Shown here piece after piece: positions 6,452 to 15,725 of a stretch of DNA of 39,354 nucleotides; the first letter of the stretch is position 1; each line of letters begins with the position of its first letter. This DNA comes from Clostridia bacterium (GTDB lineage: Bacteria > Bacillota > Clostridia > Christensenellales > Pumilibacteraceae). A program made the position numbers and the translations under genes. Location of the stretch: contig JAFXKH010000036.1 in the NCBI GenBank assembly GCA_017531795.1, positions 1-39,354 on the forward strand, in the 5' to 3' direction. The notes under the pieces were generated by a model. It did not search any database and was not told the DNA's origin. It saw nothing but the letters and a program-made list of their open reading frames with translations.

Positions 6452-8800
6452 ATGAACTTAAAGATAACGAAAAAAAAATGTAATATTGCTTCGGACAAAG
6501 AAATTCGGCGTATTTCGGATAAACTAAATATTGACGTCCGTCTTGTGGAATTATTGTTTATTCGTGGCGTTAATACAGAAGAAGCAATTCATAAATTTCT
6601 TACTGCCGACGTGAAGAATTTAAATGATCCGTTTCTTATGATAGGAATGAAAGAGGCGGTAAACCGTATAAAAATTGCGATTGATAATCACGAAAAAATT
6701 ATAGTTTTTGGCGATTATGACGCTGACGGCGTATGTTCTTCCGCAATTTTGGCGTTGTATTTCAAGTCCGTCGGCGTGGACGTAATAGTTCATATTCCGG
6801 ATAGGATAAAAGACGGATATGGTTTGAGCGTAGAGGGCGTTGAGTCGCTTATTGAAGAGCATTGCCCGGATCTTATTTTGACTTGTGATTGCGGTATATC
6901 GGGCGTTAATGAAGTTGAATATATAAAAGATTTGGGTGTAGACGTAATAGTTACTGACCACCATGAGCCGGGGAAAGTTATTCCTGATTGTATAGTAGTA
7001 AATCCCAAACAAGAGGGTGATCCATATCCTGACAAGTATCTTTGTGGCGCGGGAGTTGCGCTTAAATTAGTTCAAGCGCTTTGTGAAGATGATTTATATA
7101 AAGAATTTTTAGATTTGGCGGCAGTCGCGACTATTGCAGATTTAGTACCGCTTTTTGGTGAAAATCGTCTTATCGTACAACTCGGGTTGAAAGCGATTTC
7201 TTCGGGCGAGTGTAATCTGGGATTAAAGTTATTGTTATCATCTCAAAATTTCGGCGCAAACGTTTCTTCTAGTGATATTGCGTATAAAATTGCTCCCAGA
7301 ATTAACGCCGCAGGTCGCATGGGTGATGCCTATCGCGCGTTTGAAATGTTGACTTCTTCAGACGTTACTCGGATTAAGAATATTATTACGGAAATTGAAG
7401 CAGATAATGCGCGTAGAAAAGAAGTTTGTGATGAAATATACGCGGAAGCTGAAATTGATATTCAAAGCGAAGATTTGACTTTTGATAGAGCAATAATACT
7501 CAGCAATCCTTCATGGGCGAAAGGAGTTACAGGTATTGCCGCCGCGCGATTCGCAGGCGATTATAACAGACCTACTTTTATTCTCGTGGATAAAAACGAG
7601 GAAGGCGTTTATAAGGGCACGGCAAGAGGCATTGCTGGCATCAATATTTTTGACGCGCTTTCTTATGCTTCAGACGTTTTAATTGAATTTGGCGGTCATA
7701 GCGGAGCGGCAGGTTTTTCGCTTTACGAAGAAAATATTCCCGCTTTCAAACAAAAAATTAACGAATATATGTTAATGCAAGATCAATCGTATTTTTTGCC
7801 TTCTTGTGAATATGACATAGACGTTGAAATTAATGAATTAAATAAGAAGTTTTTAAGCGCAATGAATTATGTTGAGCCTACGGGATACGGCAATACGAAA
7901 CCAATGCTGAAAATTATTACGGATGCCTTGAAAGTTACTCCTTGTAAAAATCCACAGCATACTTCTGTGCAAATAAACAAATTACAGACTTATGCGTTTA
8001 ATTATTATTATAAAAATCAATTTTTAATGGGTGACGGAAATAAGGAAATTGTATTGGAACTTACCGAAGGTTTGAACGGAGGAGTATCCGGTTACATCAA
8101 AGCGGTTGCGCCGTCAGAGTTATATATAAACGATTCATTTGCTATGGCAAATTATTTATCCGCTTTGCTTCTTCCTTCACGTACTGCGCCCAAATTCCAA
8201 ACGTATGATGAATACAAAATAAAAGATTTATTTCCCGATTCTATTTACGGCACTTTATTTATCTGCGCAGATAGAACTTCGTATAATCGGATTATGGACA
8301 TTGATTCAATGTCGTTTGTTATTCACGATTATACTTATAAGTCTGAAAAGAACAATTATTCCGGAATAATCGTTTCGCCGAATTTTAATTCGCCAATGCT
8401 CCTAGGAAACTATTCGAGAATTGTTTTTGTGGACGAGCCTCCCTCAGACCGCGTTGTTTCTTATCTGAACGGAGTTACCAACGCCACGATTTACGTTCCG
8501 TCGCAACCAACGGGAAGTATATATAAAGGCGTAGTAAGCGATAGAAGCACTTTCGCAAAATATTATTCGGCGATAGTCAATAATCCCGAAGTTGCAAACG
8601 ATAATATAATAGTCTATTATAAACGACTTGCCTCGTTATGCGAGGGGTTGAACCCTAAGCAGTTCGTAGTCGTTTTTGCGGTGTTCGTCGAACTCGGATT
8701 CGTCAAATTGGTTTCTAACAACCTGATTATAAACAAAGGTGTTCAAAAGCCCTTAACAGATTCGTCGCTATATAATCAACTTTTAAGCTTAGGAAAATAG
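6452..8800 (+). CDS. recJ: Single-stranded-DNA-specific exonuclease RecJ
   Basis: RecJ degrades single-stranded DNA 5' to 3' in recombination and mismatch or base-excision repair. The DHH phosphoesterase core is intact: DYDADG (88-93) for metal binding, the DHH triad at 169-171, and the DHHA1 motif GGHSGAAG from 414. At 782 residues it is of the long type seen in Bacillus, with an OB-fold region and an extra C-terminal domain of about 200 residues that carries no recognisable catalytic motif. The start at 6452 has no clear SD (nearest GAAGG is more than 20 bases away, inside the secF terminator), so initiation may be weak. rel follows after 9 bases. Confidence 0.95.
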   Translation: MNLKITKKKCNIASDKEIRRISDKLNIDVRLVELLFIRGVNTEEAIHKFLTADVKNLNDPFLMIGMKEAVNRIKIAIDNHEKIIVFGDYDADGVCSSAILALYFKSVGVDVIVHIPDRIKDGYGLSVEGVESLIEEHCPDLILTCDCGISGVNEVEYIKDLGVDVIVTDHHEPGKVIPDCIVVNPKQEGDPYPDKYLCGAGVALKLVQALCEDDLYKEFLDLAAVATIADLVPLFGENRLIVQLGLKAISSGECNLGLKLLLSSQNFGANVSSSDIAYKIAPRINAAGRMGDAYRAFEMLTSSDVTRIKNIITEIEADNARRKEVCDEIYAEAEIDIQSEDLTFDRAIILSNPSWAKGVTGIAAARFAGDYNRPTFILVDKNEEGVYKGTARGIAGINIFDALSYASDVLIEFGGHSGAAGFSLYEENIPAFKQKINEYMLMQDQSYFLPSCEYDIDVEINELNKKFLSAMNYVEPTGYGNTKPMLKIITDALKVTPCKNPQHTSVQINKLQTYAFNYYYKNQFLMGDGNKEIVLELTEGLNGGVSGYIKAVAPSELYINDSFAMANYLSALLLPSRTAPKFQTYDEYKIKDLFPDSIYGTLFICADRTSYNRIMDIDSMSFVIHDYTYKSEKNNYSGIIVSPNFNSPMLLGNYSRIVFVDEPPSDRVVSYLNGVTNATIYVPSQPTGSIYKGVVSDRSTFAKYYSAIVNNPEVANDNIIVYYKRLASLCEGLNPKQFVVVFAVFVELGFVKLVSNNLIINKGVQKPLTDSSLYNQLLSLGK

Positions 8801-8809
8801 AGGTAAGAA

Positions 8810-10948
8810 ATGCAGAGATTACTTGCAAGATGTGAATTAATATACTCTAAGAAACAGAGAGATACTATATGTCAAGTTTTGGAGTATGCTATTGAAAAAC
8901 ACGGCGATCAACGTCGTGTTTCAGGCGAGCCTTATATTTCTCATCCTATCGCAGTAGCGAATATTCTTATTGATCTTGGTATGGATTATAGTTCCGTTTG
9001 CGCTGCGTTATTGCACGATACCATTGAAGATACTGATGCTACTGAGGAAGATATTAAAAAACGGTTTGGCGAAGTTATTACTGAATTGGTTGTAGGCGTT
9101 ACTAAGTTGAAAAGAATATCTTTTACGTCAAAAGCAGAAGAACAGGCCGAAAATTTCAGAAAAATGTTTTTTGCTATGGCGAAAGATATTCGAGTTTTGA
9201 TTATTAAACTTGCGGATCGCTTGCATAATATGCGTACTGTAGAACCGTTATCGATTGAAAGGCAAACGGCTCTTGCAAACGAAACTTTGGAAATTTATGC
9301 GCGACTTGCTTCACGACTCGGTCTTAGTTATATAAAATGCGAAATGGAAGATATTTGCTTGAAAGTTCTTCATCCTACGGCATATGAATCGCTCGTTAAA
9401 GAAGTTTCTTTGAAGCGCAAAGAGCGTCAGATAATAGTAGATAAACTTTGCCATACTCTGCGCGAACTTATGGACGAGCATAAAATAGCGGGCGAGGTAA
9501 GCGGACGTCCAAAGCATTTTTATAGTATCTATAAAAAAATGAACGAAAAACATAAAACTTTCGAGCAGATTTATGATTTGACTGCCGTAAGAATTATTGT
9601 TGAAAACGTTGAATCTTGTTATGAAGTTCTTGGACTTATTCACTCGCATTGGAAACCTATTCCCGGACGATTCAAAGACTATATAGCAGTCCCCAAACCA
9701 AACAATTATCAGTCTTTGCATACAACGGTCATGACCAACTACGGCACACCGTTTGAAATTCAGATCAGAACGTACGAAATGCACAAAATAGCCGAGTACG
9801 GTATAGCGGCGCATTGGAAATATAAAGAGAATTCCGCATCTGTTATAAGCGAAGGCGAAGACCGTTTGAAATGGCTTCGTGGCGTTATTAACGCGCAGGG
9901 TGAAGCCGCTGAACCGCAAGAGCTTTATGAATCTCTTAAAGTTGATTTGTACGAAGGGCAAGTATTTATTTTCACTCCCAAGGGCGACGTCGTACCTTTA
10001 CCAGAAGGCTCTACGCCTATTGATTTTGCGTGTAGCGTGCACTCAGAAATAGGCAATCGCTGTATTGGCGCAAAAATAAATAATCGTATCGTTCCTCTTG
10101 AAACCAAGCTTTCTACGGGAGATTACGTAGAAATAATAACCTCCAACAACGCGAAAGGACCAAGTCGTGATTGGCTCAGAGTTGTAAAAACGACACAAGC
10201 CAGAACAAAAATTCGCGCTTGGTTCAAAAAAGAAATGAAAGAGGAGAATATCCACAAAGGCAAAGAGATGATGGAACTCGAAGCAAAAAGATTGGGATAT
10301 GCTCTTCCTTCGCTTATGAAACAAGAGTGGTTGGACGTTGTTATGCACAGATATTCCATATCTTCGATTGATGATTTATATGCGTCAATCGGTTATAATG
10401 GATATTCAGTACATCAGATTTTGCCTAAACTTATTGATTTCTATCGTAAGGAACAAAAAGCAAAACAACCCATCAAAAGTGCGGGAACGAAACGGCGAAG
10501 CGACGTCAGCGGAATACTTATTAATGGCGAACCTGATATGCTTTGTCACGTTGCAAAGTGTTGCAGTCCCGTTCCGGGAGATGAAATTGTTGGTTACGTT
10601 TCAAACGGAAGAGGTGTTACCGTTCATAGAAAAGGTTGCATAAACATAAAATACGTCGATCAGAAAAAACTTATCGATGCGTCTTGGGGTGCAAAACGTG
10701 ATAATACTTTCGTCGTTTATTTGCAAATTCAGGCAAACGACAAACAAAATCTTGTTGTAGATATATCAACCGTCATTTCCGAGCTTAAATTATCATTAAT
10801 TTCTATCGTCGGAAAAGTGGATAAAAATGATATGGCAAATCTTACTATTGGCGTATGCGTAAGCGATATAAGCGAAATAGATATTTTGATTAAGAAATTA
10901 CAACAATTAAGCCCTGTACGCAAAGTACACAGGAGTTCTGCTACATGA
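8810..10948 (+). CDS. rel: Bifunctional (p)ppGpp synthetase/hydrolase Rel
   Basis: Rel makes and degrades the stringent-response alarmone. The HD hydrolase domain (about 1-190) carries HD at 69-70 and the following TIEDT. The synthetase domain contains RPKHFYSIYKK (233-243) and the RFKD motif at 287-290, the RxKD form typical of bifunctional enzymes with a GDP preference. A TGS domain (about 384-445), a helical region, a conserved double-Cys segment AKCCSPVPGD and a C-terminal ACT domain follow. At 712 residues it is about normal length. The SD is AGAGG. The last 4 bases overlap the next start codon (ATGA). In many Clostridia apt sits before rel and dtd after it; neither is here. Confidence 0.96.
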   Translation: MQRLLARCELIYSKKQRDTICQVLEYAIEKHGDQRRVSGEPYISHPIAVANILIDLGMDYSSVCAALLHDTIEDTDATEEDIKKRFGEVITELVVGVTKLKRISFTSKAEEQAENFRKMFFAMAKDIRVLIIKLADRLHNMRTVEPLSIERQTALANETLEIYARLASRLGLSYIKCEMEDICLKVLHPTAYESLVKEVSLKRKERQIIVDKLCHTLRELMDEHKIAGEVSGRPKHFYSIYKKMNEKHKTFEQIYDLTAVRIIVENVESCYEVLGLIHSHWKPIPGRFKDYIAVPKPNNYQSLHTTVMTNYGTPFEIQIRTYEMHKIAEYGIAAHWKYKENSASVISEGEDRLKWLRGVINAQGEAAEPQELYESLKVDLYEGQVFIFTPKGDVVPLPEGSTPIDFACSVHSEIGNRCIGAKINNRIVPLETKLSTGDYVEIITSNNAKGPSRDWLRVVKTTQARTKIRAWFKKEMKEENIHKGKEMMELEAKRLGYALPSLMKQEWLDVVMHRYSISSIDDLYASIGYNGYSVHQILPKLIDFYRKEQKAKQPIKSAGTKRRSDVSGILINGEPDMLCHVAKCCSPVPGDEIVGYVSNGRGVTVHRKGCINIKYVDQKKLIDASWGAKRDNTFVVYLQIQANDKQNLVVDISTVISELKLSLISIVGKVDKNDMANLTIGVCVSDISEIDILIKKLQQLSPVRKVHRSSAT

Positions 10949-11550
10949 AAATTATAAGCGTAACGGTTGGTCCAATCAGCACGAATTGCTATATAGTGTA
11001 TAACGAAACGAATAAAGAAGCCGTAGTAATAGACCCCGGCGCAGAAGCGAATAAAATTCAGTTTGAACTTGATAAAAGAGGCTTGAATATAAAAGCAATA
11101 CTCCTTACGCACGGGCATTTTGACCATACAAATGCGATTAAGGCGTTATCAAAAAATGGCGTTAAGATTTATTTACACGGGCAAGACGAACCTTTTGCGA
11201 CTGCCGGTAATACTTTTTTCCCCGGAATGTACGTATCTTCTTTTTGCGTTGACGTTTTTGTAAGTGACGGCGACTTGATAAATGAAGCAGGACTGACTTT
11301 CAAAGTAATATCTACTCCGGGACATACCCGCGGAAGCGTGTGTTACGTTGTGGAAAATAATATTTTTAGTGGCGATACGCTTTTTTATATGAGCGTAGGC
11401 AGAACAGATTTCCCTATGGGTAACACCGCTGCGCTCATTGATTCCGTAAAAAATAAGCTCTTTGCTCTTGACGGAAATTATACTGTATTTCCGGGGCATG
11501 GAGAGAGTACGACGCTTGAATTTGAAAGAAAATATAACCCTTATGTCTGA
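10945..11550 (+). CDS. MBL-fold metallo-hydrolase (glyoxalase II-like)
   Basis: This small single-domain metallo-beta-lactamase-fold protein of 201 residues has a complete set of metal ligands: HGHFDH (H56, H58, D60, H61), H127 in TPGHTRG, D144 in SGDTLF and H185 in FPGHGES. The layout matches the hydroxyacylglutathione hydrolase-like branch often found between rel and hemZ in Clostridia. Its substrate is unknown; glutathione use is unlikely in this group, so another thioester or ester is more plausible. It overlaps rel by 4 bases and hemZ by 8 bases, so the three genes are translationally coupled. Confidence 0.88.
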   Translation: MKIISVTVGPISTNCYIVYNETNKEAVVIDPGAEANKIQFELDKRGLNIKAILLTHGHFDHTNAIKALSKNGVKIYLHGQDEPFATAGNTFFPGMYVSSFCVDVFVSDGDLINEAGLTFKVISTPGHTRGSVCYVVENNIFSGDTLFYMSVGRTDFPMGNTAALIDSVKNKLFALDGNYTVFPGHGESTTLEFERKYNPYV

Positions 11551-12934
11551 AATAAACTTAAAAACAAATATAGACCGTTTTTCTGCCGATCTTCTTGACG
11601 AGGCTCGGCTTTTTTGTGATTTTTGCGCAGATAAGGAAATCTTGGTTGAGGCGTTTATTGATGATGCGATTAAGGCAAAAATTGTCGTAGAAGGCAAAGA
11701 AAAAGTTTTCATAGGGAATAAGCCGAACGGTGATGACTTAAACGTAAAGCGATTGACTAAAAGATTTTTGAAAGTATCATTATACGATTATTTATCACAA
11801 CTCAGCGGAAGGACGTTGCCTTGGGGAAGTTTGACCGGTGTTCGACCTACTAAACTTGCGTATGATTATCTGAAATTAGGCGGTAGCATTGATGACGTTG
11901 CCAAATATTTAGTAGACGTATTTCGTGTTAGCGAAAGAAAGGCAAATACTATCAGCCGAATTATCAAAGCGCAACAACGTGTGATTAAAGAACGGAATAA
12001 TTGCGTAAACTTATACTTGCACGTTCCTTTTTGTGATGGACGATGTTATTATTGTTCATTTCCTTCTGCCGACGTAAACAAGAATAAAACATTATTATTA
12101 CCGTATGCCGAAAAATTCGCAGAAGAAGTGGAAAAAGTGGTGAGTATTATAAAAGCGCAGGGTAAGGAAATACTTTCTGTTTACGTGGGTGGAGGTACTC
12201 CGTCGGTATTGACTCCCGAAATGATCGAAAGAATACTAAAGCCAATAAAGAACGAAAATTGTGAATTTACTTTTGAGGCAGGTCGCCCGGATAGTATAAA
12301 TGAAGAAAAGTTATCAGCCTTAAAAAACAACGGTGTGACAAGATTATGCGTTAATCCACAGACTTTGAATAACCGTACTCTTGAAATAATAGGGCGAAAG
12401 CATACTGCCGAGTCTTTCTACCGCGCTTACGAACTTGCGAAGAGTTTTGGTTTTGACGTAAATACAGACGTTATTGCAGGATTAGAGGGTGAGGATTTGA
12501 CCGACTTTAAGTACACCGTAGACGGAATTTTTGAACTCTTGCCTGAAAACGTAACTATACATACTTTGAGCAAAAAGCGTGGTTCTGTTATAGCAGATAA
12601 AGATATGCGACTGTTCTGTGACGATATTGAAAAAATGACGGATTACGCTTATGATAAACTTGTTTCAAGGTATGAGCCGTATTATCTTTACAGACAAAAA
12701 AATATGGTAGGCAATCTTGAAAACGTCGGTTTCGCAATAGAAGGCAAGCAGTGTATAAACAATATCACGGTTATGGAAGAAACCGTTTCAGTATACGCGT
12801 GCGGAGCAGGAAGTATATCAAAGATTATACAAAGTGGCAAAATAAATCGGCATGCTTCCGTAAAAGACGTAAAACTGTATATAGATGAATTTGATAAGAG
12901 ATTGACAGAAAAAATAAAATTTCTTTCGGAATAG
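11543..12934 (+). CDS. hemZ: HemZ-type radical SAM protein (coproporphyrinogen dehydrogenase-like)
   Basis: This 463-residue protein belongs to the HemN/HemZ radical SAM group. An N-terminal region of about 150 residues contains WGSLTGVRPTKL (94-105), typical of HemZ. The cluster motif is CDGRCYYC (C164, C168, C171), followed by VGGGTPSVLT (215-224). HemZ is annotated as an oxygen-independent coproporphyrinogen oxidase, although the activity of many HemZ-like proteins is unproven. No other haem genes are in the window, so the reaction is inferred from the family. The ATG at 11543 (MSEINLK) overlapping the MBL stop is preferred over an in-frame ATG at 11462 that lies deep inside the MBL gene. 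Confidence 0.88.
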   Translation: MSEINLKTNIDRFSADLLDEARLFCDFCADKEILVEAFIDDAIKAKIVVEGKEKVFIGNKPNGDDLNVKRLTKRFLKVSLYDYLSQLSGRTLPWGSLTGVRPTKLAYDYLKLGGSIDDVAKYLVDVFRVSERKANTISRIIKAQQRVIKERNNCVNLYLHVPFCDGRCYYCSFPSADVNKNKTLLLPYAEKFAEEVEKVVSIIKAQGKEILSVYVGGGTPSVLTPEMIERILKPIKNENCEFTFEAGRPDSINEEKLSALKNNGVTRLCVNPQTLNNRTLEIIGRKHTAESFYRAYELAKSFGFDVNTDVIAGLEGEDLTDFKYTVDGIFELLPENVTIHTLSKKRGSVIADKDMRLFCDDIEKMTDYAYDKLVSRYEPYYLYRQKNMVGNLENVGFAIEGKQCINNITVMEETVSVYACGAGSISKIIQSGKINRHASVKDVKLYIDEFDKRLTEKIKFLSE

Positions 12935-12967
12935 CGGTAATATTTTATATGTTTTAGTTAAAAATTG

Positions 12968-12996
12968 TTTACATTTTCATTTTAATGTGGTATACT
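12968..12996 (+). promoter_or_regulatory. Sigma-A promoter of rpsO
   Basis: TTTACA (12968-12973) and TATACT (12991-12996) are separated by 17 bases. The predicted start is near 13003, which gives a leader of about 80 nt before rpsO. Confidence 0.8.
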
Positions 12997-13006
12997 ACCA
13001 TAGATA

Positions 13007-13077
13007 CCTTAGATTCGGAGGTTTTGCGCTCTCCACGCAAATACTTAGGGCTAAGGCGAATAAATTTCCATAGGAGG
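13007..13077 (+). promoter_or_regulatory. Structured rpsO leader, candidate S15 autoregulatory element
   Basis: Three pairings can be drawn. An outer stem joins CCTTAG (13007-13012) to CTAAGG (13051-13056). An inner hairpin joins TTTGCG (13023-13028) to CGCAAA (13036-13041) with loop CTCTCCA. A pseudoknot can form between GGAG (13017-13020) and CTCC (13031-13034) in that loop. The same CTCC could instead pair with GGAG of the SD (13073-13076), and CTAAG could instead form a local hairpin with CTTAG at 13044. S15 is known to repress its own mRNA through leader structures in several phyla; that this one does so is inference. Confidence 0.5.
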
Positions 13078-13085
13078 ATAAAAAA

Positions 13086-13349
13086 ATGGATAAGGAAAAG
13101 AAAGCAGCTATTATTGCAAAGTTTGCAAAGCACCCCGGTGATACGGGAAGCCCCGAAGTGCAGATCGCGCTTCTTACTGAGAGAATCAATCATCTTACCG
13201 AGCATCTTAAAATGCACAAGAAGGACCATCACTCTCGCAGAGGCTTATTGCAGATGGTAGGATCAAGACGTAGTTTGCTTAACTATCTCAAAGATCTCGA
13301 CATTGAAAGATATAGAAAGATTGTCGCCGATTTGGAATTGAGAAAGTAA
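13086..13349 (+). CDS. rpsO: 30S ribosomal protein S15
   Basis: S15 is a primary 16S rRNA-binding protein of the small subunit. The 87 residues match normal length. The diagnostic RNA-binding segment [11 protein letters not shown] (about 46-56) and the following [10 protein letters not shown] are intact. AGGAGG at 13072-13077 lies 8 bases upstream of the ATG. It has its own promoter and structured leader and is followed by a hairpin before pnp, the usual Firmicutes and proteobacterial arrangement. Confidence 0.98.
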   Translation: MDKEKKAAIIAKFAKHPGDTGSPEVQIALLTERINHLTEHLKMHKKDHHSRRGLLQMVGSRRSLLNYLKDLDIERYRKIVADLELRK

Positions 13350-13362
13350 AAAATGCAACCCG

Positions 13363-13390
13363 GGGGGCGGAATTTTTCCGCCCTCTTGTT
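13363..13390 (+). terminator. Hairpin between rpsO and pnp (terminator/attenuator)
   Basis: GGGGGCGGAA (13363-13372) pairs with TTCCGCCCTC (13376-13385) around a TTT loop (10 bp, one G-U), followed by TTGTTT. Flanking GCAACC and GGTTTGC can extend it. The downstream U-run is interrupted, so partial read-through into pnp is likely. Confidence 0.75.
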
Positions 13391-13394
13391 TGGT

Positions 13395-13423
13395 TTGCAA
13401 CCGAAAAATTATATTAGTTATAA
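13395..13423 (+). promoter_or_regulatory. Possible promoter of pnp
   Basis: TTGCAA (13395-13400) and TTATAA (13418-13423) are separated by 17 bases. The -10 box is a weaker match than others in the window. Confidence 0.45.
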
Positions 13424-13455
13424 AGATAAAGTAGATATAGGAGACATCATAGAAA

Positions 13456-15666
13456 ATGAAACAAGGACACATTTTCAAAACCGAAATCGGCGGTCGCGAA
13501 GTTATCGTTGAAACGGGCAAGTACGGTGAACAGGCTAACGGTCATTGCATAGTAAAGTGCGGTGATACTATGGTTATGTCCAACGTTTGTATGTCTGATT
13601 CGCCCCGCCCGGGAATGGATTTCTTCCCTCTCGGAGTTGATTTCGAAGAAAAACTGTACGCTATCGGTAAAATACCCGGTAGTTTCAAAAGGAGAGAAGG
13701 CAGAGGCAGTGATAAAGCAATTTTGACGTCAAGACTTATTGACAGACCTCTTCGTCCTCTTTTCCCGAAAGGATTGTTCAACGACGTTACCGTTGTTTGT
13801 ACCGCCCTTTCCGTTGAGCCTGATTATCCTCCCGAAGTTTGGGGTATGGTTGGTTCATCTATTGCGCTTTCCATTTCGGATATTCCTTTTGCAGGACCTA
13901 CAGGCGCAGTAGTAGTTGGTTACGTGGACGGTCAGTACGTTATTAACCCTGACAGCAAGCAGAGAGAAGCAAGTTCTATGCACGTTTACGTAGCAGGTAC
14001 TGCAGATGCTATTATGATGGTTGAAGCAGGCGCAAACGAAGTAAGCGAAGAAGTTATGCTCGGCGGTATTCTTTACGCTCACGAAGAGATAAAGAAAATC
14101 GTAGCCTTTATAAACGATATGGTAGCGCAGATCGGTAAGCCTAAAAAGGAAATGGATTACTATCATATTCCCGAGGATATTGATGCGGAAGTTCGTAAAT
14201 TTGCAGGAGATATGCTCGATAAGGCGCTTGCAACTTACGATCGTACTGAAAGACAGAACAATCAGGATGAAGTAGAAAAAATTACTCTTGAACACTTTGC
14301 GGAAATTTTCCCTGACAAGGAAAGAGAGATTAAGGATTCGCTTTATTATATAACCAAAGAAAAGGTTCGCGCAAAGATAATCAATAAGGGCGAAAGACCT
14401 GATGGCAGAGGACTTGAAGATATTCGTGACATTTGGTGTGAAGTAGGTATTCTTCCTAGAGTTCATGGATCGGCAGTATTTACCAGAGGTCAGTCACAGG
14501 CAATGTCAACTTGCACGCTCGGTACTATTGGCGATGCGCAGAAACTTGAAAATCTCGACGAAGAAGACGTAAAGAAGAGATATATGCATCAATATAATAT
14601 GCCCGGTTATTCTACCGGCGAAGCAAAACCTCTCCGTGCGCCCGGTCGTCGTGAAATCGGTCACGGCGCTCTTGCAGAACGCGCTCTTGAGCCTGTTATT
14701 CCGTCGGAAGAAGAATTCCCTTACGCAATCAGAACGGTAAGTGAAATTGTAAGTTCGAACGGTTCAACCTCGCAGGCGAGTGTTTGCGGATCATGTCTTG
14801 CTCTTATGGATGCAGGAGTTCCTATTAAAGTGCCCGTGGCAGGTATTGCAATGGGACTTATTAAGGATACTGAAAGTAACCGCGTAGCAATAATGTCGGA
14901 TATTCAGGGACTTGAAGATTTCCTTGGAGATATGGACTTTAAGGTTGCAGGTACGGCAGGCGGTATTACCGCAATCCAGATGGATATAAAGATTAAGGGT
15001 ATTGATAAACAAATCCTTACTACCGCGCTTGAACAGGCTCGCAAAGGAAGACTTCATATTCTTGGTAAAATGCTTGAAGTTATTCCCGGACCGAGAGCAG
15101 AACTTTCCAAGTGGGCGCCTAAGATTATTTCTCTTAAAATCGATCCTGATAAAATCGGTAAGGTTATCGGTAAAGGCGGAGAAACGATCAATAAAATCGT
15201 TGAAGAAACAGGCGTTAAGATTGATATTGACGATGACGGAAACGTATATATCGCTTATATCGACGCAGAAATGGGCGAAAAGGCGAAGAAGATAATTCTT
15301 TCTATCGTTGAAGATGTCGTAGTTGGTAATGAATACGAAGGCCCCGTAGTAAAGATCCTTATGAGTAATCCTGACAGAGCGCCCAGAGATAGAGATCGCG
15401 GTCGCGGAAAGAAGGACGGCAAGAAGGATAAGAAAGAGGATAAGCCGGTAAAAGAAGAACAGCCTCAGGAACTTGGCGCATTTGTCAATATTGCTCCTGG
15501 AAAAGACGGTATGATTCACATCTCCAAACTTTCTGAAAAGAGAGTAGCAAAGGTTACTGACGTAATAAACATCGGCGACGTTGTTAAGGTAGAAGTAATC
15601 AAAGTGGACGAAAAGGGAAGGATTGACCTTAGACTTAAAGAAATTATTAGTAAAGCGTCCGTATAA
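13456..15666 (+). CDS. pnp: Polynucleotide phosphorylase (PNPase)
   Basis: PNPase degrades RNA 3' to 5' by phosphorolysis. Two RNase PH-like domains are present; the second has the catalytic segment SDIQGLEDFLGDMDFKVAG (about 481-499). The KH domain (about 555-615) has IGKVIGKGGETI. The C-terminal S1 domain starts near residue 625 but is interrupted: after YEGPVVKIL there are about 37 charged residues (636-672, rich in Arg, Asp, Lys, with RDRDRGRG and KKDGKKDKK), and only then the expected LGAFVNIAPGKDGMIHIS. Total length of 736 exceeds the usual about 700 because of this insert. SD AGGAG is about 13 bases upstream. It is otherwise fully conserved. Confidence 0.97.
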   Translation: MKQGHIFKTEIGGREVIVETGKYGEQANGHCIVKCGDTMVMSNVCMSDSPRPGMDFFPLGVDFEEKLYAIGKIPGSFKRREGRGSDKAILTSRLIDRPLRPLFPKGLFNDVTVVCTALSVEPDYPPEVWGMVGSSIALSISDIPFAGPTGAVVVGYVDGQYVINPDSKQREASSMHVYVAGTADAIMMVEAGANEVSEEVMLGGILYAHEEIKKIVAFINDMVAQIGKPKKEMDYYHIPEDIDAEVRKFAGDMLDKALATYDRTERQNNQDEVEKITLEHFAEIFPDKEREIKDSLYYITKEKVRAKIINKGERPDGRGLEDIRDIWCEVGILPRVHGSAVFTRGQSQAMSTCTLGTIGDAQKLENLDEEDVKKRYMHQYNMPGYSTGEAKPLRAPGRREIGHGALAERALEPVIPSEEEFPYAIRTVSEIVSSNGSTSQASVCGSCLALMDAGVPIKVPVAGIAMGLIKDTESNRVAIMSDIQGLEDFLGDMDFKVAGTAGGITAIQMDIKIKGIDKQILTTALEQARKGRLHILGKMLEVIPGPRAELSKWAPKIISLKIDPDKIGKVIGKGGETINKIVEETGVKIDIDDDGNVYIAYIDAEMGEKAKKIILSIVEDVVVGNEYEGPVVKILMSNPDRAPRDRDRGRGKKDGKKDKKEDKPVKEEQPQELGAFVNIAPGKDGMIHISKLSEKRVAKVTDVINIGDVVKVEVIKVDEKGRIDLRLKEIISKASV

Positions 15667-15689
15667 TTTTTATATAAATTGAGATAATT

Positions 15690-15724
15690 ACAACACCTCG
15701 TGAATATAATAGCGCGAGGTGTTG
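15690..15724 (+). other. Hairpin containing the SD of ylxY
   Basis: ACAACACCTCG (15690-15700) pairs perfectly with CGAGGTGTTGT (15714-15724) around a 13-nt loop. The 3' arm contains GAGGTG, the SD of the ATG at 15726. There is no T-run, so it may be an mRNA-end barrier or a translational block rather than a terminator. Confidence 0.6.
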
Positions 15725-15725
15725 T

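Noticed and set aside
11462..11543. Longer hemZ start at 11462
   Set aside because: It would add 27 residues overlapping the metal-binding end of the MBL gene; ATG 11543 gives the usual short overlap and a normal N-terminus.
14791..15519. 242-codon open frame on the minus strand inside pnp
   Set aside because: It lies wholly antisense to a conserved gene, has no SD or promoter, and gives a Phe/Asn/Arg-rich sequence typical of reverse frames of this codon usage. The same holds for 13855-14466 and 9311-9961.
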